NCBI GenBank assembly: GCA_025991245.1
Contig: BQMJ01000075.1
Span: 62,001-126,000 of the forward strand
Direction of reading: 5' to 3'
Source of the DNA: Galdieria partita
Taxonomy: Eukaryota; Rhodophyta; Bangiophyceae; Galdieriales; Galdieriaceae
DNA length: 64,000 bases
Shown piece after piece: positions 20,735 through 30,840 of the stretch. Position numbers and translations under genes: made by a program. How positions within the stretch are numbered: the first letter of the stretch is position 1; every line of letters begins with the position of its first letter. A model generated the notes under the pieces. That model had not been told where the DNA came from. It made no database searches and worked only from the letters and a program-made list of their open reading frames with translations.

Positions 20735-21886
20735 ATGTGTAGTTCAGAAAACATGGCAAAGCTGTCAAAGGAACTATTCACCATCTTTCTTTTCATAAGT
20801 ATCTGGAATAGTGTCACATTGGCTTTTCCAAGATTCCCAAATTCTCCTGCTGCTACTCGTCTGCCTTTGATCATAGTAACCAATAGTACCAATCCATCAG
20901 AAGGAGACTTTGGACCATTCACCTTCAATACAAGTACTTATGGTATTCAAGAAGCTATTGATTTTGTCTTTAGTAACGGAGGAGGAAGGATTGTGTTAAA
21001 AAATGGAATATATAAATTGAATGGGTCTAACCTCTTGTCATTGGATAGTAGTAATAAAGATCGAGCTGCACTGATTCGGATACCATATCCGAAGAATGAC
21101 TTCCAATATGTACCATTAACCATTGAAGGAGAGGGTAATGTCTGGAATTACCAAGAAGGCAACTTAGGAACTACGATACCACCAACGGATGGTGTCATTA
21201 TTCAAGTTGTAGGGAACAATACCTCAGTGAAGAAACCTTCAGTTATTGGGATTCAGATGCCTCCCTATGGTGGCGGCACATATGGCTTCCGAAATCAGGT
21301 TATTTTATCCTTAGGATATATGACTATCCGTGTACCGGCAAACTCTGCTTGGGGTGCATATGATCTCTATTATGGAACAAGTGTGAATGTTCATCATGCT
21401 GCTGCAGATATGGATGCTCCTACCGCTGATATACCGGAGCCTATGTTCCCTTCGATGATTGCTTTGCAACTTCCCGAAGTTGGAAGCTATGGTCCATCCA
21501 TTGTCAATGGATTCTTTGCGGTTGGCTATTACGGAGGAATCCAAACAAGCAGCCATGCTTCCCTGCGAGCAATTTTCATACAGTCTTGCAAGAACGGTTT
21601 CCTGACGGAAACAAATGCCAATCACCAAAACTACATTGCAGACCTTCTTATCCAATGGTGTCCTATCGGTATTAATATGAGTCACGTCCAGTACTACTAC
21701 ATCGCAAGTTATGACGCTGAACAGACTGTGACATCACCAGCGCAAAAGTCTTGGCAAAAGCATATTAACGACATTGAGTTTTCTGCTCCAGGTTCTGTAG
21801 TCATCGGACATGCCCACGCTGTAGGGTCCCCCGGAAAGCTTACTACAAACAATAGCACACTTTTAAAAATTCTTTCTGCTTCGTAG
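20735..21886 (+). CDS. Secreted pectate-lyase-like beta-helix protein
   Basis: Single exon, 383 residues. A signal peptide is clear if translation starts at the second ATG, 20753 (MAKLSKELFTIFLFISIW, then SVTLAFP). The mature part begins with a Pectate_lyase_3-type entry: TYGIQEAIDFVFSNGGGRIVL, followed by NGIYKL, and short repeating strands rich in Asn and Gly (VPLTIEGEGN, VIIQVVGNNTS, VILSLGYMTIRV). These suggest a right-handed parallel beta-helix. Several NxS/T sites fit secretion. Such proteins bind or cut polysaccharides, but I see no defined catalytic set, so activity is open. The lack of introns beside intron-rich neighbours is compatible with lateral acquisition, though not proof. Confidence 0.75.
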   Translation: MCSSENMAKLSKELFTIFLFISIWNSVTLAFPRFPNSPAATRLPLIIVTNSTNPSEGDFGPFTFNTSTYGIQEAIDFVFSNGGGRIVLKNGIYKLNGSNLLSLDSSNKDRAALIRIPYPKNDFQYVPLTIEGEGNVWNYQEGNLGTTIPPTDGVIIQVVGNNTSVKKPSVIGIQMPPYGGGTYGFRNQVILSLGYMTIRVPANSAWGAYDLYYGTSVNVHHAAADMDAPTADIPEPMFPSMIALQLPEVGSYGPSIVNGFFAVGYYGGIQTSSHASLRAIFIQSCKNGFLTETNANHQNYIADLLIQWCPIGINMSHVQYYYIASYDAEQTVTSPAQKSWQKHINDIEFSAPGSVVIGHAHAVGSPGKLTTNNSTLLKILSAS

Positions 21887-21968
21887 TTTTAGATTGTGTT
21901 TGCCTTTTTTCATTAAATGTTTGTTTCTTTGATTTAGAAACAGCTCCAAAAATTGAAAAAGTTAATTG

Positions 21969-22042
21969 CGCTCCGGGTGAGGTTTGAACTCACGACCTTA
22001 TGATTAACAGTCATACGCTCTAACCAGCTGAGCTACCAGAGC
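21969..22042 (-). tRNA. tRNA-Asn, anticodon GUU
   Basis: A 74-base tRNA on the minus strand. The acceptor strands GCTCTGG and CCGGAGC pair (with one G-T), discriminator G. The D arm contains TAGCTCAGCTGG, the anticodon loop is CTGTTAA (GTT), and the T arm has GAGTTCAAACCTC. There is no intron and no encoded CCA. A T-run (ACTTTTTC) follows shortly downstream on the minus strand. Confidence 0.97.
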
Positions 22043-23208
22043 ACTTGTGCGTGAATGCGGAATTTTTTTACTTAAAGTATTATAGACAATCGTTCACTGG
22101 CTATTTCCATCGTCGCCAAAGTCACATGGTTATTCTGTTGTTGCTTTCACTGGGCAGCTCGTAGCTTGTTTATATGGCTACTAGTTCTGTTGCGAAGTTG
22201 AGGTCTATAGTGTCTTCGCTACTCCTTGAACATTTTGATGTATTTTGCAACTAGTTTAAACTGTATTCTCAAGTACTATAGCCAATATTCTGTTTCGTAC
22301 TGTTGGTTCAGTTTTCTGTATTATCTTGTTATCTGGGTTTTATTGTTGTTCTTGAAACACGACCTTGTTGTTATTTAAAGATTTGCTAGTTATTTCCTTT
22401 CCAACTGATAACATTACCGCTATAATACATTAAGTGACCTGTCTTATTTTCAAAATGTGGGTGCTTTTACGTCAAGTATCGGCAACATAAACTAAGGAAA
22501 CGTAGTTTATTACGTCTATGTTTCGCTCGTTCCAGTTGCCGAAAGCATTCTTGTCATGGTCTACGGAGAAGCTTGGAAACGACCACCAGCTTATCTCTAC
22601 AATGACTGACAGACATCCATTTTTTAAAAGACATATTAGACTGTAAAGAGGCGAGCGGATTCAAGGAACTCGATCTTTACATTCTATGTGAGATAGTATA
22701 ACCACGACTATAGTTGAACGTTTCTATCACTTTTTTAGTCTTCTACTCTGTAGAGGCGTTATTGTATGCTTTAGGAGTCTCTACAATCATTTTTCAATTT
22801 GCTGTGTAGAGCATTTTTTTGTGCAATAATACTCGAAGATTGGTGAAATCTCTTTAGCCACGCTTCTTATATTGGTAACTTTTCTAGTTTTTTCCAACTA
22901 AAACCAGGATATACCTGCTTCAGATATGTGTCCATATGATAAATTGTACATAAGCTTGATTCCAAACAACTCTTTCTATACATTTGTATCCCACCCAATA
23001 GAAAGCTACTTGTACTGTTGACAGTAGAAAAGTCCTTCTCAACTTGTATTGGGAGGCACTAGATGTTGGCTGGCAGTCGACTTTTTCTAAAGGGACGTGG
23101 TATCTTGCGAAGGAAAAATTCGCCATCACAAAGATCAGTAACCGAATGAACAAAAGGCCATCCTCCGAATCTAATTAGTGAGATTGTAAGGCCGTCTCGT
23201 CGGAGTTG
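22043..23208. other. Gene-poor stretch containing a candidate structured RNA
   Basis: About 1.17 kb between tRNA-Asn and asparagine synthetase. Apart from the candidate RNA at 22479-22625, I see no coding feature. The final ~150 bases hold the asparagine synthetase upstream region. Confidence 0.4.
22479..22625 (+). ncRNA. Candidate structured RNA polymerase III transcript
   Basis: Two perfect 8-base stems abut each other: TCGGCAAC (22479-22486) pairs with GTTGCCGA (22535-22542), and just inside it ATAAACTA (22487-22494) pairs with TAGTTTAT (22503-22510). A second hairpin follows in which GTCAT (22553-22557) pairs with ATGAC (22602-22606) around an imperfect AGCTTGG/CCAGCTT stem. The region ends in six T (22620-22625), a typical polymerase III stop. 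I could not match it to U6, SRP, RNase P/MRP or U3. The 5' end is unknown. It may be an undescribed RNA or chance pairing. Confidence 0.35.
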
Positions 23209-24941
23209 ATGTGTGGGATTCTTGCAGTGTTGGGTTCTACGTTACCTGTGGAGCAGCTTCGGGAGTTGGTGAAAAGCTGCACAAAAAAGCTGTATCACAG
23301 AGGACCAGACGAAGAACAGTATTTTGTTAGCGAAGACGGCTGGTGTGGTTTAGGGTTTGCCAGATTGAAGATAGTCGATCCCGAACATGGTGCTCAACCC
23401 ATGTTTAATGACGAAAGAACAGTTTGGAGTGTAACCAATGGTGAACTTTACAACCACGAAGAAATTCGAGAAAAAGAGTTGGACAGTAAGATCCTTTCTT
23501 CCAAACACCTGTCTATTTGCTTACTCTCTAAAATCAAGGAATGACACTCCACTCTCATTCAGACTGTGAAGTAGTGATTCCGTTGTATGAGAAATATGTT
23601 GCTACTCAACTGTATGATCATGACATTCAGTATTTGTACAATCTTTTACGCGGAGTTTTTGCTTCCTGTGTGGTTGATTTGAAACGTGGTTTTTTTATGG
23701 CTGGAAGAGACCCAATTGGAGTTCGAGCTCTGTTTTATGGGACTAGTAAAGATGGTGCTGTTTGGTTTGCTTCTGAGGCAAAGGCCATCGTGGATGTTTG
23801 TGACTATGTGACAGCTTTTATCCCTGGTACTTTTATAAAAGGATACAGAGGTCGTGAACAGGAAAATTCGTTTACGAGATATTATGAACCCGTGTTTTGG
23901 AATGATAACTGGATGCCAGTGTCCCCGGTTGATTATCAGCTTCTGCATGATACATTTGTGTTATCTTGTAAGCGTCGTTTGATGTCGGACGTTCCTGTCG
24001 GAGTCTTCATCTCAGGAGGATTGGATTCTTCTCTGGTTGCTTCTGTTGCTAAACGTTTGCTTGGACCTCACTATGAGTTTCATTCTTTTGCTTGTGGTCT
24101 TGAAGGTGCTCCAGATGTCGCTGCTGCTCAAAAAGTAGCTGATTTCTTGGGAACAAAACACCATGTTTTGACTTTTACTGTTGAGGAGGGTATCAAAGCG
24201 TTGGATGATGTAATCTATCACCTGGAAACTTATGATGTAACTACAGTACGAGCATCTACGCCCATGTATTTGTTATCTGGTTTATGCAAAAAGTATGTAA
24301 AAGTTGTTCTATCCGGTGAAGGAGCAGATGAAATATTTGGTGGATATCTCTATTTCCATAACGCACCAAATGAGACTGCATTCCACCAAGAAACGGTTCG
24401 ACGCGTGAAGCTTTTGTACACTGCGGATGTATTGCGTGGAGACAGAGCAACAGCTGCACAGAGCTTAGAACTCCGAGTTCCATTTTTGGACAGAGACTTT
24501 TTGGACGTTGCTATGAGTATTCATCCCCATGAAAAGGTTACGTGCAAGAACAGGATAGAAAAGTATATTATTCGTTATGCTTTTTCTAAAGAGTTTTGTG
24601 GCGAAGTATATCTTCCTGATGATATATTGTGGAGACAAAAGGAACAATTTTCTGATGGTGTGGGTTATAGTTGGATTGATGGTCTAAAAGCGTATTGTGA
24701 GAAAGCAGTAACAGATCAAGATATGCAAAACGCTTCTCAACGTTTTCCGCATGATACACCCACAACAAAGGAGGCATATGTTTATCGTGTTCTGTTTGAA
24801 AAGCATTTTGGCAAGTCACGTGCAGTACAAGGCCTTCGTGAGTCTATTGCAAGATGGGTACCCATGTGGAGTGATAGCACTGACCCAAGTGGTCGAGCAC
24901 AAAGAGTTCATGTGGCTGCATATTCCAACGGAGAGCAGTAA
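23209..24941 (+). CDS. ASNS: Asparagine synthetase (glutamine-hydrolysing)
   Basis: Two exons (23209-23485, 23539-24941; 53-base intron), 559 residues, the usual AsnB/plant length. ATG is followed directly by Cys-Gly-Ile, giving the Cys2 nucleophile of the class II glutaminase domain. The glutaminase domain continues with YHRGPDEEQY and FARLKIVDPEHGAQP. The synthetase domain has the ATP-pyrophosphatase loop SGGLDSS (about residues 250-257), VVLSGEGADEIFGGY and RVPFLDRDFLD. The enzyme makes asparagine from aspartate, ATP and glutamine in the cytosol. All expected catalytic motifs appear intact. Confidence 0.95.
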
Positions 24942-25054
24942 GTGGCAGATACTTGTAGAAGGTACAAGTGGTGTAGTAGAGTGCAACAGCTTTTCTTTTC
25001 TACCAAGTGAGTATTCTATATGATCCGTGCAACATACTATAGTTTTCTAAATAA

Positions 25055-25549
25055 ATGTTGCTACGGAGGTTCAGCAGCTCTGACTCAAGCGTGAGACCTT
25101 TGTTTGCTTTGAGATATCCATTGACACTAACGAAGGATATCTTTAGGATAACTGTTTCCATCTTCATATCACAACGAAACGACGTACACAAGAGTTATTA
25201 CTAGCTGATATGGGTGCAAAGCCTATTTGTGATAGGTCAACCTATCAGCTGTTTGAGAAAAACAACTTGAAGACTTTTCTTGGGAATGCAGTGCATAGAC
25301 AAGGCCCCCGTAGACGTGGGGCTGGCTCTTGCTTCCCCTAGCTTGCTTCCCCCAGAGAAACTCCACAGAGTATGGAAAGAAGCTGCCGACTGTACTATAT
25401 CGGTGTATTTGGAAAGTTGTGAATATCTCGTGTCTGCTTCTAAAAGGAAAGTTTTTGAAAAGTTGGTACACCACTACACTCTAAAAACAGTACAAGGACA
25501 GCTTTATGCAACAGCACAAGAAATATTTGTTTTTCAGGGAACCAAATAA
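25055..25549 (+). CDS. Unknown 132-residue protein
   Basis: Three-exon model (25055-25090, 25147-25315, 25356-25549; introns 56 and 40 bases) with one continuous frame. The start MLLRRFSSSDSS resembles a short organelle presequence. The central part (TQELLLADMGAKP, RSTYQLFEKNNLKTFLG) and the second half (RVWKEAADCTISVYLESCEY, then VFEKLVHHYTLKTVQG) look like a folded helical domain. I do not recognise the family. The first exon is inferred from a GTGAGA donor and TTTAG acceptor; an alternative start cannot be excluded. Confidence 0.5.
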
Positions 25550-26015
25550 GTCAAGTGAACTTTTCATTTGTCATATGAGTTTTTTGGGGTTTTACTTTAA
25601 AGGTTATAAACAGTTTTGAAACAAGTGCTATGAGCTTGTTACGGCGCCAACTTTTGCCACAACAAACAATTCTATCTCCTATTTTGCCCAGCGTGGGTAA
25701 AATTGTTGGTGATTCGAGAATCCAAGTAGAAATGATCTGATCATGAAGGTGCGGCCAACCGAAAAGGGATGGTTACATTTGAATCCGCTTGGGACGCTGG
25801 CCACGTGCTAGTGGACAAGAAATACTGATCCCATGTCCAGAAGCGAGGTCGGTGCGACTCTATCGATCGACAAATTGTTTTTGGTGGAATTTGAATAATA
25901 GTGCGGGACAACTCTTTTGTGCAGTTGAGGGGTTTTCATGAACGCATTGTTTGTGTTTCTATAGACTTTGGAGAACAGCAAATTGGATTTTTTGATATTT
26001 TATTCCTCTTGATAT
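25550..26015. other. Intergenic
   Basis: About 465 bases between same-strand genes; no feature recognised. It should include the promoter of the leucine-zipper gene. Confidence 0.4.
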
Positions 26016-27425
26016 ATGTGGGAAGAAGACTCCTCGTTTGTCTGTGAAAATATGGACGTTTTTGATGAGAATAGGACACAAGGCAATATTTGGCGAGTTA
26101 ACTGCGAATGTCTTGAGGACTTAGAGTATGAAAACCCGTTGAATATTTGTGAAAATCCGTGGCAAGTGGAGAGCACTGAAACCACCCCCAACGTTACTTC
26201 TGAAAAAGAGTTTTCTGTGGTGAGAGAAGAGTACGATTTCTCAAGACAAGCGTTTTGCGACTCTAGTCAACAATCTGATGCCTCTGTTTTCACGTTTGTG
26301 CCATTAGTTGAACAAGACGTTGTTGACACCCTCAAAGAAAGTAGCAAGATTCGAGTTTCGGAATATTGCTCACGTTCAGAGAAGGACCCTCCTAGCTTCG
26401 AAGACCTGAATTCTTTATCGTTACCCAATCAGCATAGTAATTGGAGTGACTTAAGAGTGGGTTGTGACTCTTTAAGTAGTCCTAATAGAGAAGTAGAAAG
26501 AAGTATAAACCTTGGTGAGGACTCAAAATCTTTTGGTCTGTTGCATAAGCGGATTAGGGTTCTAGAAGAGGAAAATTTGCAGCTGAACTTGCAAGTTTCA
26601 AAATACAAAGAGGAGAACTCGTATCTTCGAGAAGCTCTTGATCGTTTTCATTCTTGCAGGAGTTTTTTTGGTACTGAAACCGTTGCAAGCGTGCATTACC
26701 CAGAGTCGGAAGAAGATTCGTCCGCAAACGTACAGGATAAACTAAAGCGTAGAAGAATAAGTGACAGTTGTAAGTATAGTGATAGACAGAAATGTAGATC
26801 TCGGGTTAGTGAAGATGTCGAGAGAGATGAACCAAAGAAGAATAGCGACAATTTCGATGGAGGCTATTTTCAGCAAAAATTTGATTCTCTTCATTTAAAA
26901 CCCGAATATCCAACTAGTAGCACTGCGAATCCTGTCGAGTTTGTGTCGCTTGTGAGAGATTTAACAGAACCTCTTATGAAGACTGATCCCGCTCGAGCTG
27001 CAACTCTTACTATGTTTATTTTTGCCCTTGCATTGGGTCTTTTTAGCTTTCAGTGTAAAAGCACAATGAACACAACAACTGAGTCAGAAACCTTAGAGAA
27101 GCTACTTTGGAACAATTTACAAGATTGTGTAACTAGTGGCGATCACAAAGGAACTTTTTTTTCGGATATGAAAAAGGGTTATATTAGGGGTTCCTTAGAC
27201 GCCTCTTCTCTTCAGGACGCTGAGTATATAATGAGAAATTACTTGGATGCTTCGGTTGGGCATATTCTTGAGGAGACATCACCTGTAATAACAGATCAGC
27301 TTCCTTATCCTCGTGATGATAATAAATTGGAGGAACTGAAGGATGTTACAAGAGCTTATGTTTCCACTTGGGAACAAGTTGTAGAGCTGGATAAGTTTGA
27401 AAGAGAAGAGTTTAGTGGGATCTAA
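26016..27425 (+). CDS. Leucine-zipper protein with one membrane segment; unknown role
   Basis: Single exon, 469 residues. The first ~170 residues are acidic and Ser-rich. Residues ~175-211 form a leucine zipper (LLHKRIRVLEEENLQLNLQV, then KYKEENSYLREAL). A basic patch (KLKRRR, ~242-247) resembles a nuclear import signal. One hydrophobic helix lies at ~329-346 (ATLTMFIFALALGLFSF), followed by ~120 residues. The order acidic region, zipper, membrane helix recalls ER-tethered bZIP stress factors (ATF6, plant bZIP28), but the basic DNA-contact region that must precede a bZIP zipper is missing: upstream of the zipper is SINLGEDSKSFG. It may be a dimerisation or scaffold protein. Function is not assigned. 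Confidence 0.65.
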   Translation: MWEEDSSFVCENMDVFDENRTQGNIWRVNCECLEDLEYENPLNICENPWQVESTETTPNVTSEKEFSVVREEYDFSRQAFCDSSQQSDASVFTFVPLVEQDVVDTLKESSKIRVSEYCSRSEKDPPSFEDLNSLSLPNQHSNWSDLRVGCDSLSSPNREVERSINLGEDSKSFGLLHKRIRVLEEENLQLNLQVSKYKEENSYLREALDRFHSCRSFFGTETVASVHYPESEEDSSANVQDKLKRRRISDSCKYSDRQKCRSRVSEDVERDEPKKNSDNFDGGYFQQKFDSLHLKPEYPTSSTANPVEFVSLVRDLTEPLMKTDPARAATLTMFIFALALGLFSFQCKSTMNTTTESETLEKLLWNNLQDCVTSGDHKGTFFSDMKKGYIRGSLDASSLQDAEYIMRNYLDASVGHILEETSPVITDQLPYPRDDNKLEELKDVTRAYVSTWEQVVELDKFEREEFSGI

Positions 27426-27962
27426 CATAATTTTTTATATGTATATATGAAACTTTTGCAGTATAATAAAAAATTTAATTCGAGTTGGGAGTAAACAAGT
27501 ACTTATCTCTGTTGTGTAGATACACTTGCAAAATGAGTTTGGTTTGTCATTTTAGGGAACAGGTATAAAGCGCAAGACTTTCAGGAGCCGTAGAACTCTA
27601 GCAAAAATTGTACAATACTTAACATGAAGAGGCTTTCTGAGATGAATCTTCTGCTTGAGCAAAATGACTAAGAATTTTCTGTAATATTGCAAAACTCCAA
27701 CGAGACCAATCCATATTTCTCAGACTGATATGATACTTTGGAGTCAAACGCTCTTGTAAAAATGCTCAGAAGAAACATAAGATTGGTCGATGTCTTCATG
27801 TCTACAAGTTCAGGAAGACTCGCATTTTATTTCCCTTTCAAGAGGTAGTGTACCTGAGTACTGCCTCGAATTTCCAAATCATAACAACACACTATAAGAA
27901 ACACGTGTATAGAAGAAACATAAAGTGCTGCCTTTGAGCACTGTTATCAAAGATCCTAAGAT
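27426..27962. other. Intergenic between convergent genes
   Basis: About 540 bases holding two 3' regions; no further feature recognised. Confidence 0.4.
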
Positions 27963-28936
27963 TTATGCCTCAATGTCTTCAGCAGGGGACGTTTCTGATC
28001 TATCTTTGGCATTACTGATATTTTTACTTTGTTCCGTTAGCTGCTCAGAAGCAGTACCGAAACTTGGTGGCATAGCATTGTTCTTTTGAAAAGAATTTTC
28101 GACCTTCTCCTCGCTTGTTCGATTCACTTTCTCTATTATTCTTCCTTGCGCTCCGCTGGCTTCTTCTTCTTCTTCTTCTTCTTCTCCTTGTTGCAAGTAT
28201 GGGATAATAGGATTTGCGGCAGCCTCTAAGGCTTTCGCATACTTTAACTGTGTGCTCCAAATGGCTGATGCCGCCTCGGCAAAAATGGAGACATGCTTTT
28301 TCCAAACAGTCTCCATTTTTTGAATGAGATCGGCACAAACTGAACTGTAAGCTGCTTCTGCGTCTTTGAATTTTTGTTGATTTCTCTCTATTCGTTCTTG
28401 ATCCTTATTTTTCTTTTCCAAATTATCCAGTTTGACTTTGTAATGATCGTATCTTTCTCTGTATTTGTCCGACTCTTTGTATTCTTTCCTAATTTCTTCT
28501 ATTTCTTGGCGATATTTTTGTATTTTCTCCAGTAAACGGGAAATTTCCCGTCCATGCTACCTCTCCATGAGTTACCAAACCAACCAATCACAAAGTATTC
28601 TTACCTTGTGTATGTCAAGATATCTGACGTCAAAGTCATGTGCGGCACTAGCACCTGCTTGAACCACTTCATATTGTGGGTCCTCTTTGTTGAAGATTTG
28701 GTTAAGATCACTACAAATATCTTTGATGTGCTGCGCAACCACTAAACGGAAAACAAAGTAAAAAAACGAAAAGCCAAAAACGGCAACTTCCTACCTCTCC
28801 ATTTGGTACCTGAGGAAGTCAACTTTGGTTCCACAGAGTCAAGAACCTTTTCGACCTCTTTTAAACTAGTCATCCAGTGTTCTACTTCCATATTCGATGA
28901 CTTGCTAGTTGAGAATACGGGGGAAAGTCGTTCCAT
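27963..28936 (-). CDS. BAR-domain protein (amphiphysin/RVS161-like)
   Basis: Three exons (28936-28795, 28741-28605, 28556-27963), 290 residues if the first in-frame ATG is used. A long helical bundle covers most of the protein: HIKDICSDLNQIF, HDFDVRYLDIHK, EYKESDKYRERYDHYKVKLD, then FKDAEAAYSSVCADLIQKM and FAEAASAIWSTQLKYAKAL. This is the three-helix pattern of classical BAR domains, which dimerise and bend membranes in endocytosis and trafficking. A run of eight Glu, encoded by a TTC/TTC-type microsatellite on the plus strand near 28160, starts an acidic disordered tail. No SH3 domain is seen. The frame is open ~35 codons above the chosen ATG, so a small 5' exon may be missing. Confidence 0.75.
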
Positions 28937-29080
28937 ATTGCAGTTGAGATATTCGACAACCGAGGCAGCAGAAATCAGGGATGGAAATTCTGCCAAGCTA
29001 ATCAATACTCCATGTGTGGTCAATCGCTGGAATGAGGGAAAAAGCCAAATGAGGCCATTTGGGGGACGTGGGAAAATGAC

Positions 29081-30247
29081 TCAACGAAGTGACGGTTTGG
29101 GCTTTATATGAGAACCATCATGATTCGATAGATTTTCCTGTTGACGCCTTCTTACCAATCTCCCTAAATATTTCAATAACGGACTATTTTTAGAAAGAAA
29201 GAAGGCTAGGAAGGTGAACCATGTCACAAAGCTTCCGGTAATAACGATATACCAAAGATATCCGTCTATTCCTTTTGTACTATGATACGGTGGAATATTC
29301 AAATTGCTTCCAAAAGAGTTACCTGACTAGTAAAACATTCAATTCATTACATACAATTGAGAATTAACTACGTACTGTTGCACCTATAAGACAAGAAGAG
29401 AGTATGATATTTGCAAAAAAGTTGTGTGCAACGAGGCTGGTTTGGAATAAACGACTTTCGGATTGAGCATCTAATTCCATCTTGTTCAACTTTTTACATA
29501 ATGAGACAACTTGACGATATAAACATGTTGCTTCCTACAAGAACAATGTGACCAACTCATCTTCCCACGATTACCAATCTCACTCACCTCTAAAGAAGAA
29601 GATAGACTTGAACATGGTTGGTTGCTTCCAGCAGTATTTACAAGGACTTCAACTCGATCTTTCAAGAGAGAAGATATTCCTAGCCGAAATTCCTTCAACT
29701 CTATTTGCAACTGTTGTGCATGAGCGAGAGGCTGTCCATATTCTGATGCCACCGAGAATACATTTTTTGGACCGACCGTTCTGTTGTGGCACTTTTCATT
29801 GAGCATCATTTGTATACGTCTTTTCCATATTTCTATAAGAGCAAAGCAAACAGCGGATAAATAGAATAAAGGTTGGTCTTTGAACAGCTGGTCATTAGTG
29901 ACCTTCTGTAGAATGCTCAACAACATCGGACTGGAATGAGTTTCCAACAGACAAAGACCTTCATGGAAGATGATTATTCGAAAACCTGAGAAGCAACACA
30001 TGATACAATTTTGGAAGACTCGAAATAAAGGTTCATTGGAATGAGAAACAAAACGGATGAGGTCCATATTGCTAAGACAAGGAAATTTTGAAGAAACCAA
30101 GTCGTCATTGTCCGATAACGACACACTGTATGTTTTACACATCTGGTTTAAAGCATCCACAGAGCATGAAAGAGATTGTTTGATATTGGAAATATGAAAC
30201 CATAGCACATTGAAATGATCTTCTTTCTTAATAACAATCTTGTTCAT
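29081..30247 (-). CDS. CorA/MRS2-like magnesium channel homologue with altered GMN motif
   Basis: Three exons (30247-29588, 29534-29384, 29322-29081), 350 residues. The architecture is that of the CorA superfamily: a soluble N-terminal domain, a long helix (ATCLYRQVVSLCKKLNKME, then LDAQSESRLFQTSLVAHNFF), and two closely spaced membrane helices at the C-terminus (ANIILSSCLIG and GYLWYIVITGSFVTWFTFLA) followed by a basic tail (YLGRLVRRRQQ). Between the helices, where CorA/MRS2 proteins have F-G-M-N, this protein reads S-F-G-S-N (about 273-277). GMN forms the ion-selectivity entrance, so transport could be altered. Overall similarity in the N-domain is weak, so the call rests mainly on topology and the loop. 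Confidence 0.6.
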
Positions 30248-30272
30248 ATTGCGTGAAACAATCCAAACGAAA

Positions 30273-30410
30273 ATGCTTATTGACCCAAAAAGGTCGGTCG
30301 ACTCTCTTCAATTCAAAGCACAACAACAGGAAATGGAACAACAGGATCAGCATGAAGGTGCGTTTTGGAAGACCAAGGTTTCTCTAGGAGACATAATTCT
30401 CTCTAAATGA
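30273..30410 (+). CDS. Possible 45-residue small protein
   Basis: ATG-initiated frame of 45 codons, divergent from the MRS2-like gene (25 bases between the two ATGs). The middle is Gln-rich (FKAQQQEMEQQDQHEG) and the end is hydrophobic (VSLGDIILSK). It contains no known motif and could be chance or part of a longer spliced gene. Confidence 0.22.
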   Translation: MLIDPKRSVDSLQFKAQQQEMEQQDQHEGAFWKTKVSLGDIILSK

Positions 30411-30840
30411 AAGATACAATTCTGATGAATTTTGCTGTACTCACAAACATTTTTCAAGACGAAAGTGCAAAAACCTACAGAATTGGAATATACAAGGACA
30501 AGGTTTTACTCTAAAAACCTCTTTTTTGGGCCCGTATAGAGTTGTTACAAATGTGAGTCGATCCAGCGTACTGTTGAATAAGGGACCATGAGCATCCTCG
30601 AAGCTTTGTTTCAGGAAGTATTGTCTGCATATGATTGGCTTCTTCCAATCTTTATATATGTAACCTATTTGTGTGAGCTGAGTGTCATATAGTTTCACCG
30701 CTCTATATGTATGTAAACAAGACGATGATTGGGGAAATTCTCTAGTAATATATATTCTAAAGTAGATACAAATATGCCACAAGAAAATTCTTTTTACAAT
30801 CCACATAGGCTAAACACAACAATGAAATCAATCTTTGCAA
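30411..30840. other. Intergenic
   Basis: About 430 bases up to the 3' end of the selenium-binding protein gene; nothing recognised. Confidence 0.4.

Noticed and set aside
22920-23153. 77-codon minus-strand frame upstream of asparagine synthetase
   Set aside because: No ATG-supported motif and it would occupy the asparagine synthetase promoter.
28150-28190. TTC repeat as a possible regulatory microsatellite
   Set aside because: It codes for the poly-Glu stretch of the BAR protein, so coding use explains it.
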